NCBI GenBank assembly: GCA_964558465.1
Contig: CAZLEF010000007.1
Coordinates: 1-64,000 of the forward strand
Origin: JACJYC01 sp964558465
Lineage (GTDB): Bacteria; Bacteroidota; Bacteroidia; Chitinophagales; Saprospiraceae
Length of the DNA: 64,000 nt
Direction: 5' to 3'
The notes under the pieces were generated by a model. The model had not been told where the DNA came from, did not search any database, and saw only the letters and a list, made by a program, of their open reading frames with translations. The first letter of the stretch is position 1. Every line of letters starts with the position of its first letter. The position numbers and the translations under genes were made by a program. Shown here piece after piece: positions 53,312 through 63,311 of this stretch.

Positions 53312-56300
53312 TCATCCGCGATAAACGCTCGGCGGTTTCCCGAATTCCTGGTGAAAAGCCCTGGAAAAGTAATTCGGGTCGTTAAAACCGACGGCATAGG
53401 CAACTTCGGAGATATTCATGCCGGTGGTTTCCAGCAGTTCCTTTGCCCGGAAGAGGCGGATTTTGCGGATGAAGGCGTTGGGCGGCGCGCCGGTCAGCGC
53501 GGCCAGTTTCCGGTAAAATTGCGACGGGCTAAGCAGGAGGGCGCGGCTGAGTTGTTCGGCGCCGAGGTCGGGATCGTCGAGGTTCTCAAGGATCGTTTTC
53601 CGGAGTTTCTGCAGGAAGATATCTTCCAGGGTGGGTTCGGCGACTTCCGGGCGCCGGGGCTCGCTTTCAGACCCGCCTCCGATTATTTTTGCATACCTTT
53701 TTTGCAGTTCCCGCCGTAATTCCAGCAATTTTTCCAGCCGGACAAAGAGTTCCTCCTTGTTGAAGGGCTTCATCAGGTAGGCGTCGGCGCCGGTTTTCAG
53801 GCCCGCGATTTTATCCGCCTGCGTCGCCCTGGCCGTGAGCAGGATAATGGGGATATGGCTGGTGCGTTCATCGTTTTTTAATGTGGCGCATACTTCGTAA
53901 CCGTCTTTTTCCGGCATCATGACGTCGCTGATAATGAGATCAGGCAACGTTTCCAACGCCTTTTTGATGCCGGCTTGCCCGTTGGAGGCCGTATGGATTT
54001 CGTAATCTTTCTCCAACAGGCCGACGATGTAGGCGACCACGTCGGCGTTGTCCTCGATGACGAGCAAAAGGGGCTTTTCGCCCGCCTGCGGCGAACCTTC
54101 TTCCATTGTATTCCCGGTATCGGGCAAATCCGGCGCAGGCGCCAAATGACGGCCCGAAGTCACAAGAAAACCGGAATCCGGTTTCGGCGTATCAGCACCC
54201 AGCCGAACGGGCAGCAGCAGCGTAAAGGTCGTGCCTTTTCCGGCTGCGCTCGTCACCCGGATATTGCCGCCCATCAATTCGACCAGTTCTTTGGTGAGCG
54301 CCAGGCCGATGCCGGTTCCTTCGCCCTTCCGGGTACTGGTATGGTCGGCCTGGAAAAAGCGGTCGAAGATATGCGCCAGGTGCTCCTCGGGGATGCCGAT
54401 GCCGGTATCTCTCAGGTTGATTTCCAGGTATGGCCGGCTGTTGTGTTCCGCCTTGTCGGCCTGCAAGACCACCTCGCCGCCCTCTCCCGTGAATTTCAAC
54501 GCGTTGGACAGCAAATTGTAAATGATATGCTGGATTTTCACCTCATCGTAGTCCATAACCAGATCCGGGATGGCAGAATAAAAGGCCAACTCCACCTTTT
54601 TTTCCTGGGCCATAGAGTAAAAGGATTCGGTGAGGTACCGCAGGAAACGGATGATATCGCCTTGCACCATATCCATTTTCATCGTACCCGAATCGAGCTT
54701 CGAAAGGTCGAGCAATTGATTAATGAGCCTGAGGAGGTTTTTGCTGTTGCGGCGAATGAGTTTCCGTTCGTTTTCGTGCCCTCGAATATTGTCGGTCATC
54801 CCCATGATGACGGTGAGCGGCGTGCGGAATTCGTGGGTGATATTGGTATAGAGGCGGCTCTTGAGGGTGTCCAGTTCCTTCAGTCTTTTTGCTTCGGCCT
54901 GTTCCAGCCTGCGGTTGAGCTGGAAATGGTAAAAAAGGAAAATGGTCATCCCGATCAACAGGTAATAGGCCAGGAAAGCCCACCCGGTTTTGTACCAGGC
55001 CTGCAGCACGGTGATGTGGATGGCCAGTTCGCTGGAGGGGTAATATTCTTCTATCAGCCCACCCCGGATACGCAGGAGGTAATCGCCGGGGGGCAGGTTT
55101 TCATATTGCAGCCGGTTGTTGACGCCGGGGGCTGACCAATCGTTTTCATAACCATCCAGTTTCCAGGTGTATTTGTTCTGTCCGGGATTCCGGAAATCCG
55201 GGACAAAAAATTCGAGGGCGAAATAGCGGTCCCGGTGGGTCAGGCGGATGTTTTTCAGGTCGGTCAGCCCGTTTTGCTGAACAATGAGGGAGTCCCTGGC
55301 GTCGTCGTACCGGCTATAATGGGTGAGGGCCACCCGGAAGACTTCATCGAGGCGCGAGTTTTTCACCACTTCTTCGGGGTGAAAGGCCATCACTTCACCG
55401 GTGATGGCGCCCAGGTAAAACGTACCGTCGGAAGCGACAAAGGCGGGGAGGCGCAGGAAACCTGTCCTGGCAAAACCCGGAAACATGGGGTAGCGGGTGA
55501 GCCGGCCCGTTTTCAGGTCAAGCCGGAACACGCCGAGGCTGGATACCAACCAGATATATTCCTTGTTTTCCGGAAGGATATGATAGACTTTTTTCAACGG
55601 CCCGACCGTCGGCAAAGGGTGATAGGGCTGGAGGTTGAGGGAGTCCAGATCCCGGTCGAGCCGGATCAAACCCTGCTCGGAATCAGCTGACAGCCAGATT
55701 TGCCCCTCCTCATCTTCATACATATCGGTGGTGAAGGCGATCCGCCTGTCTTGCCGGATTACCTTTCCGCCGGCAGTCATTTCGACGAGCCCCTTGCTCA
55801 GTCTGCCCAAAAGGAGCGTACCCCTGCGCCGGCTGTACATCAGTTTTCTGAACTCCACATTTTGCCCCGTGGCGATGGAATCGGGTAAAACGATCACATC
55901 CCAATCCGGTTGGCCGGGTTTGTAGGCGAACAGCTTGTCCGGGTTGGGGGCGTCGTATTGAAACAGCTTCCCTTGTAAACCATGCGCCGCCACCCACCGC
56001 CGGTGGGTTTCCTTGTCCGTTGCCGTTACCCAATGGTCAGTGAACGTTATTTCATCCGTGAATCTGCGGTGCGCCCCCGTTTGTACATCCACCACCCGGT
56101 CGTTTACCAGCAGCCGGCCCTGATCGAAACCCATACTGTGTTGTAACATGGTGGCGCTGCCTGCCGTCGGGTTTACCAACCGCATATTCCCGGCGCCCGG
56201 GTCGAGCGCCCAAAGCGCCCCTGTGGAAGCGGTAAAATAGATGTTTCCGGCGTCGTCTTCCGCGATACCGCTGATATTGCAATCGCTCTCCGGGCAACCG

Positions 56301-57424
56301 CTGTCCATGGTTTGGGTGATGTTGTATATTTTGAAAACATCTTCCACCAGCATTTTGGAAACGCCGCCCCGGTTAATGATCCAGATCTGCCCGGAGCGGT
56401 CGCGGAACATCCGGAGTATTCCGCTTTTGTAAAACGGGTAATTCCCTTTTTGCTGCAGGATGGATGCCGTAAAATCCTCGAACGCGCCGGTGTCGTTATT
56501 TTGCCGGAAGAGTTTGAACGGCGCACCCGAAAACCAGAGGTGCTGCCCGTCGAACCTGAATTGCCCGAAGCGGCCGCCCTGGGTCAGAAGGTCGGAGCCG
56601 GGGTACCGCTCAAAACCCGCCATTTCCTTCGTTTTGTAAAAAACAGCGTACTCGTTTTTCACTTTATCCGGCGTGTAGCTGACCCAGAACGTTCCGCCGG
56701 CGTCTATCTCAAAAGACGGCGCCATGGGGTCGGGTCCATAAGGCAGGTGAAAGACATTTGTCCGGCCGCGGATATCGTACTCGTACACCTTGTTTTTGAC
56801 TTTCACGTAGTAAAAATCATCCCGTACCCGTACCTCATCATAGTACCATTCCGGCAGTATCGTATCGATGGGGGTGAACGGCTGCCCGTTCTGAGAACTT
56901 AAAATCACCAGGTCGGGGCCATAACTTTGCCCCCATGCCTTTCCGTTTTTTCCGAATAAAACCCGGACAATTTTTGCGTTTTCCGGGACCCGGATAAGCG
57001 TATCCGTTTGCCAGGTATAGGGGTTGAACGAATTCAGGGTATGGTTTTCAAAAACGAAATGACGCCCGTCCGGCCCATTTTGAAAATTGCACCGGAAAGG
57101 CATGCCGGGTATTTGATCGTGATCGAGGGTGCGCAGGGTTTTCCCGTCATAAACATGGATGTACCGCTGATCGGGGTTGGTCAACCAGATCAGGCCTGTG
57201 CTGTCCTGGGTCACACTGGCCACGTTGGCCAACTGCCGCCCGTCGGGGAAGGTTACGTTCTCAACCTGCAGGTTGTAGGTTTGTGAAAACAAGGCCGTGG
57301 AAAGGAAAAACAGGAGATACGGGAAACCGAAGCCGCCCAGGCGCCTGAATGCCAGGTATGTTGAACAGGTGTTTCTCAAAATCGTATGTTCCCGGTTTCG
57401 TTTTATCTGCCCAATATAAACCAT
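53312..57424 (-). CDS. Hybrid two-component system regulator (one-polypeptide sensor kinase/AraC regulator)
   Basis: A very large HTCS protein (about 1370 residues). After a signal peptide (GFPYLLFFLSTALFSQ) come Reg_prop propeller repeats (STGLIWLTNPDQRYIHVYDG and many others). Then a Y_Y_Y domain (YTWKLDGYENDWSAPG), a membrane helix, a HisKA with the phosphorylated His in THEFRTPL (codon 54835-54833), and an HATPase_c (NLLSNALKFTGEGG, DTGIGIPEEHL). A receiver (LLLVIEDNADVV, DLIISDVMMPEKDGY, then LTAR and MKPF) and an AraC helix-turn-helix (AEQLSRALLLSPSQFYRKL) follow. It senses a periplasmic ligand, typically a glycan fragment, and regulates genes. The start is unsure: ATG 57424, or TTG 57379, which would give a better signal peptide. 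Divergent from the MFS gene. Confidence 0.93.
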   Translation of the reverse strand: MVYIGQIKRNREHTILRNTCSTYLAFRRLGGFGFPYLLFFLSTALFSQTYNLQVENVTFPDGRQLANVASVTQDSTGLIWLTNPDQRYIHVYDGKTLRTLDHDQIPGMPFRCNFQNGPDGRHFVFENHTLNSFNPYTWQTDTLIRVPENAKIVRVLFGKNGKAWGQSYGPDLVILSSQNGQPFTPIDTILPEWYYDEVRVRDDFYYVKVKNKVYEYDIRGRTNVFHLPYGPDPMAPSFEIDAGGTFWVSYTPDKVKNEYAVFYKTKEMAGFERYPGSDLLTQGGRFGQFRFDGQHLWFSGAPFKLFRQNNDTGAFEDFTASILQQKGNYPFYKSGILRMFRDRSGQIWIINRGGVSKMLVEDVFKIYNITQTMDSGCPESDCNISGIAEDDAGNIYFTASTGALWALDPGAGNMRLVNPTAGSATMLQHSMGFDQGRLLVNDRVVDVQTGAHRRFTDEITFTDHWVTATDKETHRRWVAAHGLQGKLFQYDAPNPDKLFAYKPGQPDWDVIVLPDSIATGQNVEFRKLMYSRRRGTLLLGRLSKGLVEMTAGGKVIRQDRRIAFTTDMYEDEEGQIWLSADSEQGLIRLDRDLDSLNLQPYHPLPTVGPLKKVYHILPENKEYIWLVSSLGVFRLDLKTGRLTRYPMFPGFARTGFLRLPAFVASDGTFYLGAITGEVMAFHPEEVVKNSRLDEVFRVALTHYSRYDDARDSLIVQQNGLTDLKNIRLTHRDRYFALEFFVPDFRNPGQNKYTWKLDGYENDWSAPGVNNRLQYENLPPGDYLLRIRGGLIEEYYPSSELAIHITVLQAWYKTGWAFLAYYLLIGMTIFLFYHFQLNRRLEQAEAKRLKELDTLKSRLYTNITHEFRTPLTVIMGMTDNIRGHENERKLIRRNSKNLLRLINQLLDLSKLDSGTMKMDMVQGDIIRFLRYLTESFYSMAQEKKVELAFYSAIPDLVMDYDEVKIQHIIYNLLSNALKFTGEGGEVVLQADKAEHNSRPYLEINLRDTGIGIPEEHLAHIFDRFFQADHTSTRKGEGTGIGLALTKELVELMGGNIRVTSAAGKGTTFTLLLPVRLGADTPKPDSGFLVTSGRHLAPAPDLPDTGNTMEEGSPQAGEKPLLLVIEDNADVVAYIVGLLEKDYEIHTASNGQAGIKKALETLPDLIISDVMMPEKDGYEVCATLKNDERTSHIPIILLTARATQADKIAGLKTGADAYLMKPFNKEELFVRLEKLLELRRELQKRYAKIIGGGSESEPRRPEVAEPTLEDIFLQKLRKTILENLDDPDLGAEQLSRALLLSPSQFYRKLAALTGAPPNAFIRKIRLFRAKELLETTGMNISEVAYAVGFNDPNYFSRAFHQEFGKPPSVYRG

Positions 57425-57550
57425 CCATATGATTTCACAAAATTTGGAACCGCCCTGCAAATGAAGGGCAAACGATGCAAGGACCATCAGGCGCCGGCCC
57501 CTGAACGGAAAACCCCGCAACACGAACCATAAAATACGTAGCTTCGCCCC

Positions 57551-58885
57551 ATGTCCGAATCCCCACTTTCATTGCGAGGGCAGATGGGTTATGTCTGCGG
57601 TATGCTGGGCTGGTCGATCATGACCAACATCGTATCGGTGATGTTGATCTATTTTTACGTACCGCCCAACAATTCGAATCTGTCGGTGCTCGTCCCCCAG
57701 GTGACCGTGCTGGGGTTCTTTACGTTGCTGGCCCTGATCGCCGCCAGCGGCCGGCTGCTCGATGCGGTGACCGACCCGCTGGTTGCTTTTCTGAGCGACC
57801 GTTCCCAGCACCGGCACGGCAGGCGCATCCCTTTTTTGCGGGCGGCCATCGTGCCTTCCACGGTATTGGGCCTGTTGATCTTTGTGCCGCTGGAATACCA
57901 GGAAAGCTACCGGAATGTATGGTGGCTGGCCTTCGTCCAGATCGGATTCTACCTGTCGCTGACCTTTTATATCATTCCATACAACGCGCTGTTGCCCGAG
58001 TTGGCGGACGGCCCCCGGGAGAAGATCCGGCTGTCCTCGCTGCTGTCGCTGGCCTTTGTATTGGGTGTGATCATTTCTTCCCAAACGCCGGGCCTGGCCG
58101 ATTGGATCCAGCAGGCGCTGCACCTGGAAAAACGCATTCAGGCGTTTCAACTGGCTATCGGCGGGCTGTATGTCCTCGGCGGCCTGTTCATGGTAGTCCC
58201 GATACTGGTGATCGACGAGCAAAAACACTGCCGGAGCAGCCCCGTCACTATCCCGCTGAAGGAAGCCCTCAAACATATCCTTTCCCACCGGAACTTCCTG
58301 GTCTTTATCGTGGCGGATTGTTCCTATTTCATCTCCCTGACCATCATCAGCAGCGGACTGTTATACTTTGTGAAGGTGCTGCTGTCGCTGGAAGAGTCGA
58401 TCGGCGGGCAGGTGATGTTTGTGCTGGTCATGGTTTCCCTGTTGTTTTACCCGCTGGTCATCCGGCTCACCCGGCATATTGACAAACGCAGACTGATGCT
58501 CTGGTCGCTCTTCTTTCAGGGTTTTCTGCTGATGGGCATTTTCTTTTTTGGCAAAGTACCCCTGCCGCCCACCTGGCAGATCTTCGGTTTTGCCATTTTT
58601 GCCGCCATCCCCGCCGCTTTTCTCGGCATCCTGCCTTTTGCCATCATCGCCGAGATCGCCGAACACGACGGCATCCGGACCGGCCAGCAAAAGGAAGCCC
58701 TGTTTTTTGCGGTGCGCAATTTTTCCACCAAACTCGGCCAAACCGTCGGCATCATGATTTTCGCTATCCTCACCCTTTTTGGGAAAGACCCCCTCGATGA
58801 TATGGGCATCCGGCTGGCGGCCGTCTTCGGAGGAACGATCTGCCTGGTCGCCGGATTGATTTTTGTAAAGTTCAGGGAGCAATAA
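57551..58885 (+). CDS. MFS sugar:cation symporter (GPH/MelB-like)
   Basis: A 444-residue membrane protein with about 12 hydrophobic helices, of the glycoside-pentoside-hexuronide symporter type (MFS_2). The hallmark DAVTDPLVAFLSDRSQHRHG continuing into RRIPFL lies at residues 70-95, containing the cation-site Asp residues and the inter-helix motif. A second family segment is YNALLPELADGPREK. It should import a sugar with Na+ or H+. Divergently transcribed from the hybrid regulator, so the regulator probably controls it, although no SusC/SusD genes are present. Substrate not predictable. Confidence 0.9.
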   Translation: MSESPLSLRGQMGYVCGMLGWSIMTNIVSVMLIYFYVPPNNSNLSVLVPQVTVLGFFTLLALIAASGRLLDAVTDPLVAFLSDRSQHRHGRRIPFLRAAIVPSTVLGLLIFVPLEYQESYRNVWWLAFVQIGFYLSLTFYIIPYNALLPELADGPREKIRLSSLLSLAFVLGVIISSQTPGLADWIQQALHLEKRIQAFQLAIGGLYVLGGLFMVVPILVIDEQKHCRSSPVTIPLKEALKHILSHRNFLVFIVADCSYFISLTIISSGLLYFVKVLLSLEESIGGQVMFVLVMVSLLFYPLVIRLTRHIDKRRLMLWSLFFQGFLLMGIFFFGKVPLPPTWQIFGFAIFAAIPAAFLGILPFAIIAEIAEHDGIRTGQQKEALFFAVRNFSTKLGQTVGIMIFAILTLFGKDPLDDMGIRLAAVFGGTICLVAGLIFVKFREQ

Positions 58886-58972
58886 GGTGGAATGCCAATA
58901 AATTAAAAACGACTGCTATTTTTAAATTTTGAGTTTTGCATTTTGTAAATTGCCCCGTCTTTAATCTTTTCC

Positions 58973-60514
58973 ATGATCGCCCAAATTAATCGAACTATGG
59001 ACCTGAATACCAAGAACAGAAGGTATGATATCTTTATCAGTTCTACGCATGAAGACCTCAAGGAAGAAAGAAATAAAATTATTCATATCATTATCCGGTA
59101 CGGCCATTTTCCGGTAGTGATGGAAAATTTTCCGGCAGGTCCGAAAAATATCGAAGCAATCGAAGAAAAAATTAAACAATCGGACATTTTTGTTATCCTT
59201 ATTGGCGCCCGCTATGGCTCTAAAATCGCCTCAAACCGCACAGAAACCTATGTAACTTACGAACTGAACCTCGCGGAAAAATATGAAAAACCGATTCTTC
59301 CGTTTCTTCTGGATCGGGAAGAGTATTTAAAAAAAAGAGAAGAGTTCAAGGAACAGGATCCGGAGCGAGCTTTTGATGAAGAATTAAGGGCTTTGCGCGA
59401 TAGAGTGAAAAAACACCCGGATGGAACCGGCAGGGGTTTCAAATATTTCAAAACCGAGTCCGGATCAACCGGGGATCCGGAGCATATCGAGAATATTTTT
59501 GAACACTCCCTCAAAGAGGCAATTGACCGGCTCAAAGGCGAAGGAGGATGGATCAGAAGCGAATTATACGACGAAATCAGGAATAATATCATTCTCAATC
59601 CAACAGCCAGTAAAAATCCGTTCTTCAAAAGACTTGCTACCCATTTAAACACCTTCGGCGTGTTAAGCCTGCGATGCAATGACAAAAATTCAGAGCTGAA
59701 ATTAGCCATTTCCGAATGTTTCCTCGACCAGTATCTGGCAAAAATTATAGCACACGAAAAAAAGAATATCTTTTTTGAATCCGGATCTTCGATTGCCTAT
59801 TTGTCTATGGTCTTCGTCGAGAAAATGAAAAAAGAATTCTGGGTCAGCAATTACGCCAATAAATTTAAATTTAATACCAATAATATTCTGACTTTTCTTG
59901 AATTCGTTTTTTCTGTCAAAGCGCATATTGAACTGCACCCTGACGGACCTCCTGAGCCCAAATACGGCGCTACCTTTGGCGACCTCATAAACCTGCCCAA
60001 ACACGCACCTTCTGAAGAATCTTTTAAAATCAATGAAAAAGCAAATAAAGCAAAAAATGAAATCCGGGACTGGTTCCGGGAAAAATATACCGATAACGGA
60101 CTTATTTTTTTTACCATTTCAGGCTTCGATCACAATAAAGATAATGGTTTCTTCGGCCCGCACGTCGGAGATTTCTATAATATGCTTTTTAAGAGGGGCA
60201 TTGTGGAATCCGGATGCCCGGCCGTGATTTTTGCAGATGAAGATAAAATCATTGCTCCTTTTAAACCAGGCAATTGTTTCCAGATTTGCAGCAGCGACTT
60301 CACCTGGGAAAAGGTGATGGAAAACTCGCCGATAGCCATTGCCGTCGGTATCAGCTCCAGGGATAAAGGGGAAGAGTTGGTCGGCTTTTTGGAAGGCCTC
60401 GGGTTCCGGAATTTCGAGCGAAAATATCGTTTCGATACCGGTGAGCCTTCCGGATTGATCGTCAGCAATGATCGCTTTCAGCAGGTCTGGGCGAATAATT
60501 TAGCGGTTTGTTGA
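58973..60514 (+). CDS. DUF4062 protein with unassigned C-terminal domain
   Basis: 513 residues; an alternative start is the ATG at 58997. Residues 18-100 are a clear DUF4062 domain: YDIFISSTHEDLKEERNKI, FPVVMENFPAG, SDIFVILIGARYGS and YVTYELNLAEKYEKPILPFL. This TIR-like flavodoxin-fold domain is found fused to STAND or NACHT signalling proteins. After a charged linker (residues 110-200), the C-terminal 300 residues have LKLAISECFLDQYLAKIIAH, NIFFESGSSIAYLSMVF and FFTISGFDHNKDNGFFGPHV. This order reminds me of the ligand-binding domain of DeoR-type regulators; the match is by eye only. The stop codon is formed by the octamer repeat that follows. No partner ATPase lies next to it. Confidence 0.75.
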   Translation: MIAQINRTMDLNTKNRRYDIFISSTHEDLKEERNKIIHIIIRYGHFPVVMENFPAGPKNIEAIEEKIKQSDIFVILIGARYGSKIASNRTETYVTYELNLAEKYEKPILPFLLDREEYLKKREEFKEQDPERAFDEELRALRDRVKKHPDGTGRGFKYFKTESGSTGDPEHIENIFEHSLKEAIDRLKGEGGWIRSELYDEIRNNIILNPTASKNPFFKRLATHLNTFGVLSLRCNDKNSELKLAISECFLDQYLAKIIAHEKKNIFFESGSSIAYLSMVFVEKMKKEFWVSNYANKFKFNTNNILTFLEFVFSVKAHIELHPDGPPEPKYGATFGDLINLPKHAPSEESFKINEKANKAKNEIRDWFREKYTDNGLIFFTISGFDHNKDNGFFGPHVGDFYNMLFKRGIVESGCPAVIFADEDKIIAPFKPGNCFQICSSDFTWEKVMENSPIAIAVGISSRDKGEELVGFLEGLGFRNFERKYRFDTGEPSGLIVSNDRFQQVWANNLAVC

Positions 60515-60614
60515 TGCGTTGATTTGTTGATGCGTTGATTTGTTGATGCGTTGATTTGTTGATTCGAGAACGGCCGTATTCAAATAAACATATAAACACA
60601 TAAACAAATCAACA
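60511..60614 (+). repeat. Palindromic octamer repeat, left copy
   Basis: Seven 8-bp units from 60511 (ttgatgcg and ttgatttg alternating, then ttgattcg), then the centre agaacggccgtattcaaat, then a complementary AT-rich arm (aaacatataaacacataaac...aaatcaac). The first unit supplies the TGA stop of the DUF4062 gene (60512-60514). The single strand could fold into a long hairpin. Confidence 0.9.
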
Positions 60615-60642
60615 TTTCCTATCTTCCCCCCCAATAAACACC

Positions 60643-61950
60643 TTGAGCTTGCTGTCCATTGTCGGAATATCCATTACGCTGGTTTTGCTTGCGCTCATTT
60701 TGAGCAAAAAGGCCTCGGCGCTGACCGCCCTGATCGTCGTGCCGGTAATCGGCGCAATTGCGGCAGGTTTTGGGTTGGAAACCGCTCAGTTTGCCGTTGA
60801 AGGCATTAAAAATATTGCGCCCATCGCGGCCATGTTCATTTTTGCCATCCTTTTTTTTGGCATCCTCATGGACGCGGGTTTGTTCGACCCGATCATCGGC
60901 TTTATTCTGCGGATTGCGGGGAACGACCCGGTTAAAATAGTCATCGGGGCTGCGATTTTATCCATGATCGTCCAACTGGACGGCTCCGGCGCGGTCACCT
61001 TCCTGATCGTCATTCCTGCCATGCTTCCCCTGTTCGAACGGTTGAACATCGACCGGCGGGTGCTGGCCTGCGTCGTGGCCTTAGGCGCAGGAACCATGAA
61101 TATTGTGCCCTGGGGCGGACCCACCTTGCGGGCTGCTACGGCCCTGAACATGGAGATTACCCGGTTTTACAACCCGTTGATTTTGCCGCAACTGGTTGGA
61201 CTGGCGTTCGTAATTTTTGTCGCCTGGAGGCTGGGCAAAAAGGAATCCAAACGACTCAACAATCCGGAATTTATTTCCCAATCAGCCGTTTTCACTCCGG
61301 GATTAACGGAGGCGGAAAAACGAATTCGCCGCCCGCAGTTTTTTGGGTTCAACGCCTGCCTGACCGTCCTTGCGATCGGGTTGTTGGTGTCGGGCAAGGT
61401 TGCGCCTGCGCTTGTATTCATGCTTGCTTTTGTCGTGGCCATTGCCGTAAACTACCCCGACCTGAATGCGCAAAAGGAACGGGTGGACGCCCACGCCAAG
61501 GCTGCCCTGCTGATGGCCTCCATTCTGTTGGCGGCAGGCGTTTTCACGGGGATCATGAAAGAATCCGGCATGATCGAAGCGATGGCAAAGGACGCCGTTT
61601 CGGTTATTCCGCCGGGTTTTGGCCGGCATATTCCGGTTACGGTAGCTGTTCTGAGCATGCCGTTAAGCCTGATATTTGACCCCGACTCCTTTTATTTTGG
61701 CTTTTTGCCGGTTATTGCTGAAATCGGAAACGGACTGGGCGTCCCCCCCGTTTCAGTCGGGCAAGCCGCCGTCCTCGGGCAGATGACCACCGGGTTTCCG
61801 CTGAGTCCGCTGACCGCGTCTACCTTTCTGCTGACCGGCCTGACAAAAGTCGATCTGGCCGACCATCAGCGCTTTACCTTCAAATATGCGTTCTTCACCA
61901 CGATTGTCATGACGCTGGTTGCGATTTTAACCGGCGTTTTTCCGCTATAA
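60643..61950 (+). CDS. CitMHS-family citrate/dicarboxylate transporter
   Basis: A 435-residue polytopic membrane protein, start TTG 60643. About 11-12 hydrophobic helices, with ILSMIVQLDGSGAVTFLIVI and NIVPWGGPTLRAATAL, typical of the CitMHS group which carries citrate complexed with a metal ion in exchange for protons, and a final FPLSPLTASTFLLTGLTKVD segment. The gene is followed 11 bp later by atuA, forming an operon; the transporter may therefore import the organic acid that the AtuA-type proteins act on. Flanked on the left by the octamer repeat. Confidence 0.88.
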   Translation: MSLLSIVGISITLVLLALILSKKASALTALIVVPVIGAIAAGFGLETAQFAVEGIKNIAPIAAMFIFAILFFGILMDAGLFDPIIGFILRIAGNDPVKIVIGAAILSMIVQLDGSGAVTFLIVIPAMLPLFERLNIDRRVLACVVALGAGTMNIVPWGGPTLRAATALNMEITRFYNPLILPQLVGLAFVIFVAWRLGKKESKRLNNPEFISQSAVFTPGLTEAEKRIRRPQFFGFNACLTVLAIGLLVSGKVAPALVFMLAFVVAIAVNYPDLNAQKERVDAHAKAALLMASILLAAGVFTGIMKESGMIEAMAKDAVSVIPPGFGRHIPVTVAVLSMPLSLIFDPDSFYFGFLPVIAEIGNGLGVPPVSVGQAAVLGQMTTGFPLSPLTASTFLLTGLTKVDLADHQRFTFKYAFFTTIVMTLVAILTGVFPL

Positions 61951-61961
61951 ATTCATGTAGA

Positions 61962-63311
61962 ATGACCGGACAAAAATCCAGAAAAATACGGATCGGCGCC
62001 GGCGCAGGGTATTCCGGCGACCGCATCGAACCCGCCGTTGAACTGGCGGAAAAAGGGCAGATCCAATACCTGGTATTCGAATGCCTCGCCGAACGGACCA
62101 TCGCCCTGGCCCAGCAGCGGAAAGCCGCCGATCCAGAAAGCGGATATGACCCTTTGCTGGAAGAAAGAATGCGGGCCTGCCTGCCGGCCTGCCGGAAAAC
62201 CCGGGCAAAAGTAATCACCAATATGGGCGCCGCCAACCCGGTAGCCGCTATGGGGAAAATCGCTGAAATTGCCGGAGAGACCGGTTGGAAAGGGGTGAAA
62301 ATCGCTGCGGTCACCGGCGATGATGTGTTGGAGATGATCCAAAACCAGGATTTCACGACCCTGGAAACCGGGGAACCTTTAGAAAATTTTCGACATAAAA
62401 TTCTTTCGGCAAACGCCTATCTGGGGGCCGGCCCCATTGTTGAAGCCCTTCAAAACGGCGCCGATATTATTGTAACCGGAAGAGTGGCCGACCCCGCGCT
62501 TTTCCTCGCGCCCCTGGTCTATGAGTTTGGTTGGTCATTTGACAACTATGACCTGTTGGGCAAAGGGACCTTGCTGGGCCACCTGCTCGAATGCGCCGGC
62601 CAGGTTACCGGCGGTTATTTTGCCGACCCCGGATATAAAGAGGTTCCGGATCTCGCCCGCCTGGGATTTCCCATCGCGGAGGCGGAAAACAACGGGTCGT
62701 TCATTATTACAAAACCTCCCGGATCAGGCGGCATGGTCACAACTGCCACCTGCAAGGAACAATTGTTGTATGAGATCCACGACCCGGCCCAATATCTGAC
62801 GCCGGATGTAATTGCAGATTTCAGCCGCGTCCGCTTCGAACAAGCGGGCAAGGATGTTGTCCGGGCAGCCGGCGCTTCAGGTAAGCCCAAATCCGGGTTG
62901 TTGAAGGTTTCCGTCGGTTACCGGGCCGGATATATCGGCGAAGGGCAAATCAGCTACGGGGGGCCGGGAGCTGTCCGCCGGGGCCGCCTGGCGCTGGATA
63001 TCGTCCGGCAGCGATTTCGGGATACGGGGTTGACTTGCGATGAAACGCGTTTTGACCTGATCGGGGTGAACGCTTTGTATGGAAATACCCTCGACCCGGG
63101 CGAACCGGCTGAAGTGCGCGCACGGATTGCCGCCCGAACCCCCGGCCTGCAAGACGCCATCCGGGTCGGCAATGAAGTGGAGGCGCTTTACACCAATGGA
63201 CCTGCCGGCGGGGGCGGCGCTTCCAAATCGGTTCGGGAAGTCCTTGCGATCCAATCGGTACTCTTGGACAGCCGCCTGGTTGTTCCACAAATTCATTATC
63301 AATCGATCTGA
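61962..63311 (+). CDS. AtuA-family (DUF1446) protein
   Basis: A 449-residue cytoplasmic protein of the acyclic terpene utilisation AtuA family: IRIGAGAGYSGDRIEPAVEL at the N-terminus, LVFECLAERTIALAQ, VITNMGAANPVAA and IIVTGRVADPALFLAPL are family hallmarks. AtuA of Pseudomonas is required for citronellol/geraniol catabolism, but its reaction is not established. Here no other terpene genes are present, and the partner is a CitMHS transporter. This suggests that the substrate is a small carboxylic acid, as an inference. The next gene, overlapping-adjacent, encodes the small AtuA_C protein. Confidence 0.9.
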   Translation: MTGQKSRKIRIGAGAGYSGDRIEPAVELAEKGQIQYLVFECLAERTIALAQQRKAADPESGYDPLLEERMRACLPACRKTRAKVITNMGAANPVAAMGKIAEIAGETGWKGVKIAAVTGDDVLEMIQNQDFTTLETGEPLENFRHKILSANAYLGAGPIVEALQNGADIIVTGRVADPALFLAPLVYEFGWSFDNYDLLGKGTLLGHLLECAGQVTGGYFADPGYKEVPDLARLGFPIAEAENNGSFIITKPPGSGGMVTTATCKEQLLYEIHDPAQYLTPDVIADFSRVRFEQAGKDVVRAAGASGKPKSGLLKVSVGYRAGYIGEGQISYGGPGAVRRGRLALDIVRQRFRDTGLTCDETRFDLIGVNALYGNTLDPGEPAEVRARIAARTPGLQDAIRVGNEVEALYTNGPAGGGGASKSVREVLAIQSVLLDSRLVVPQIHYQSI

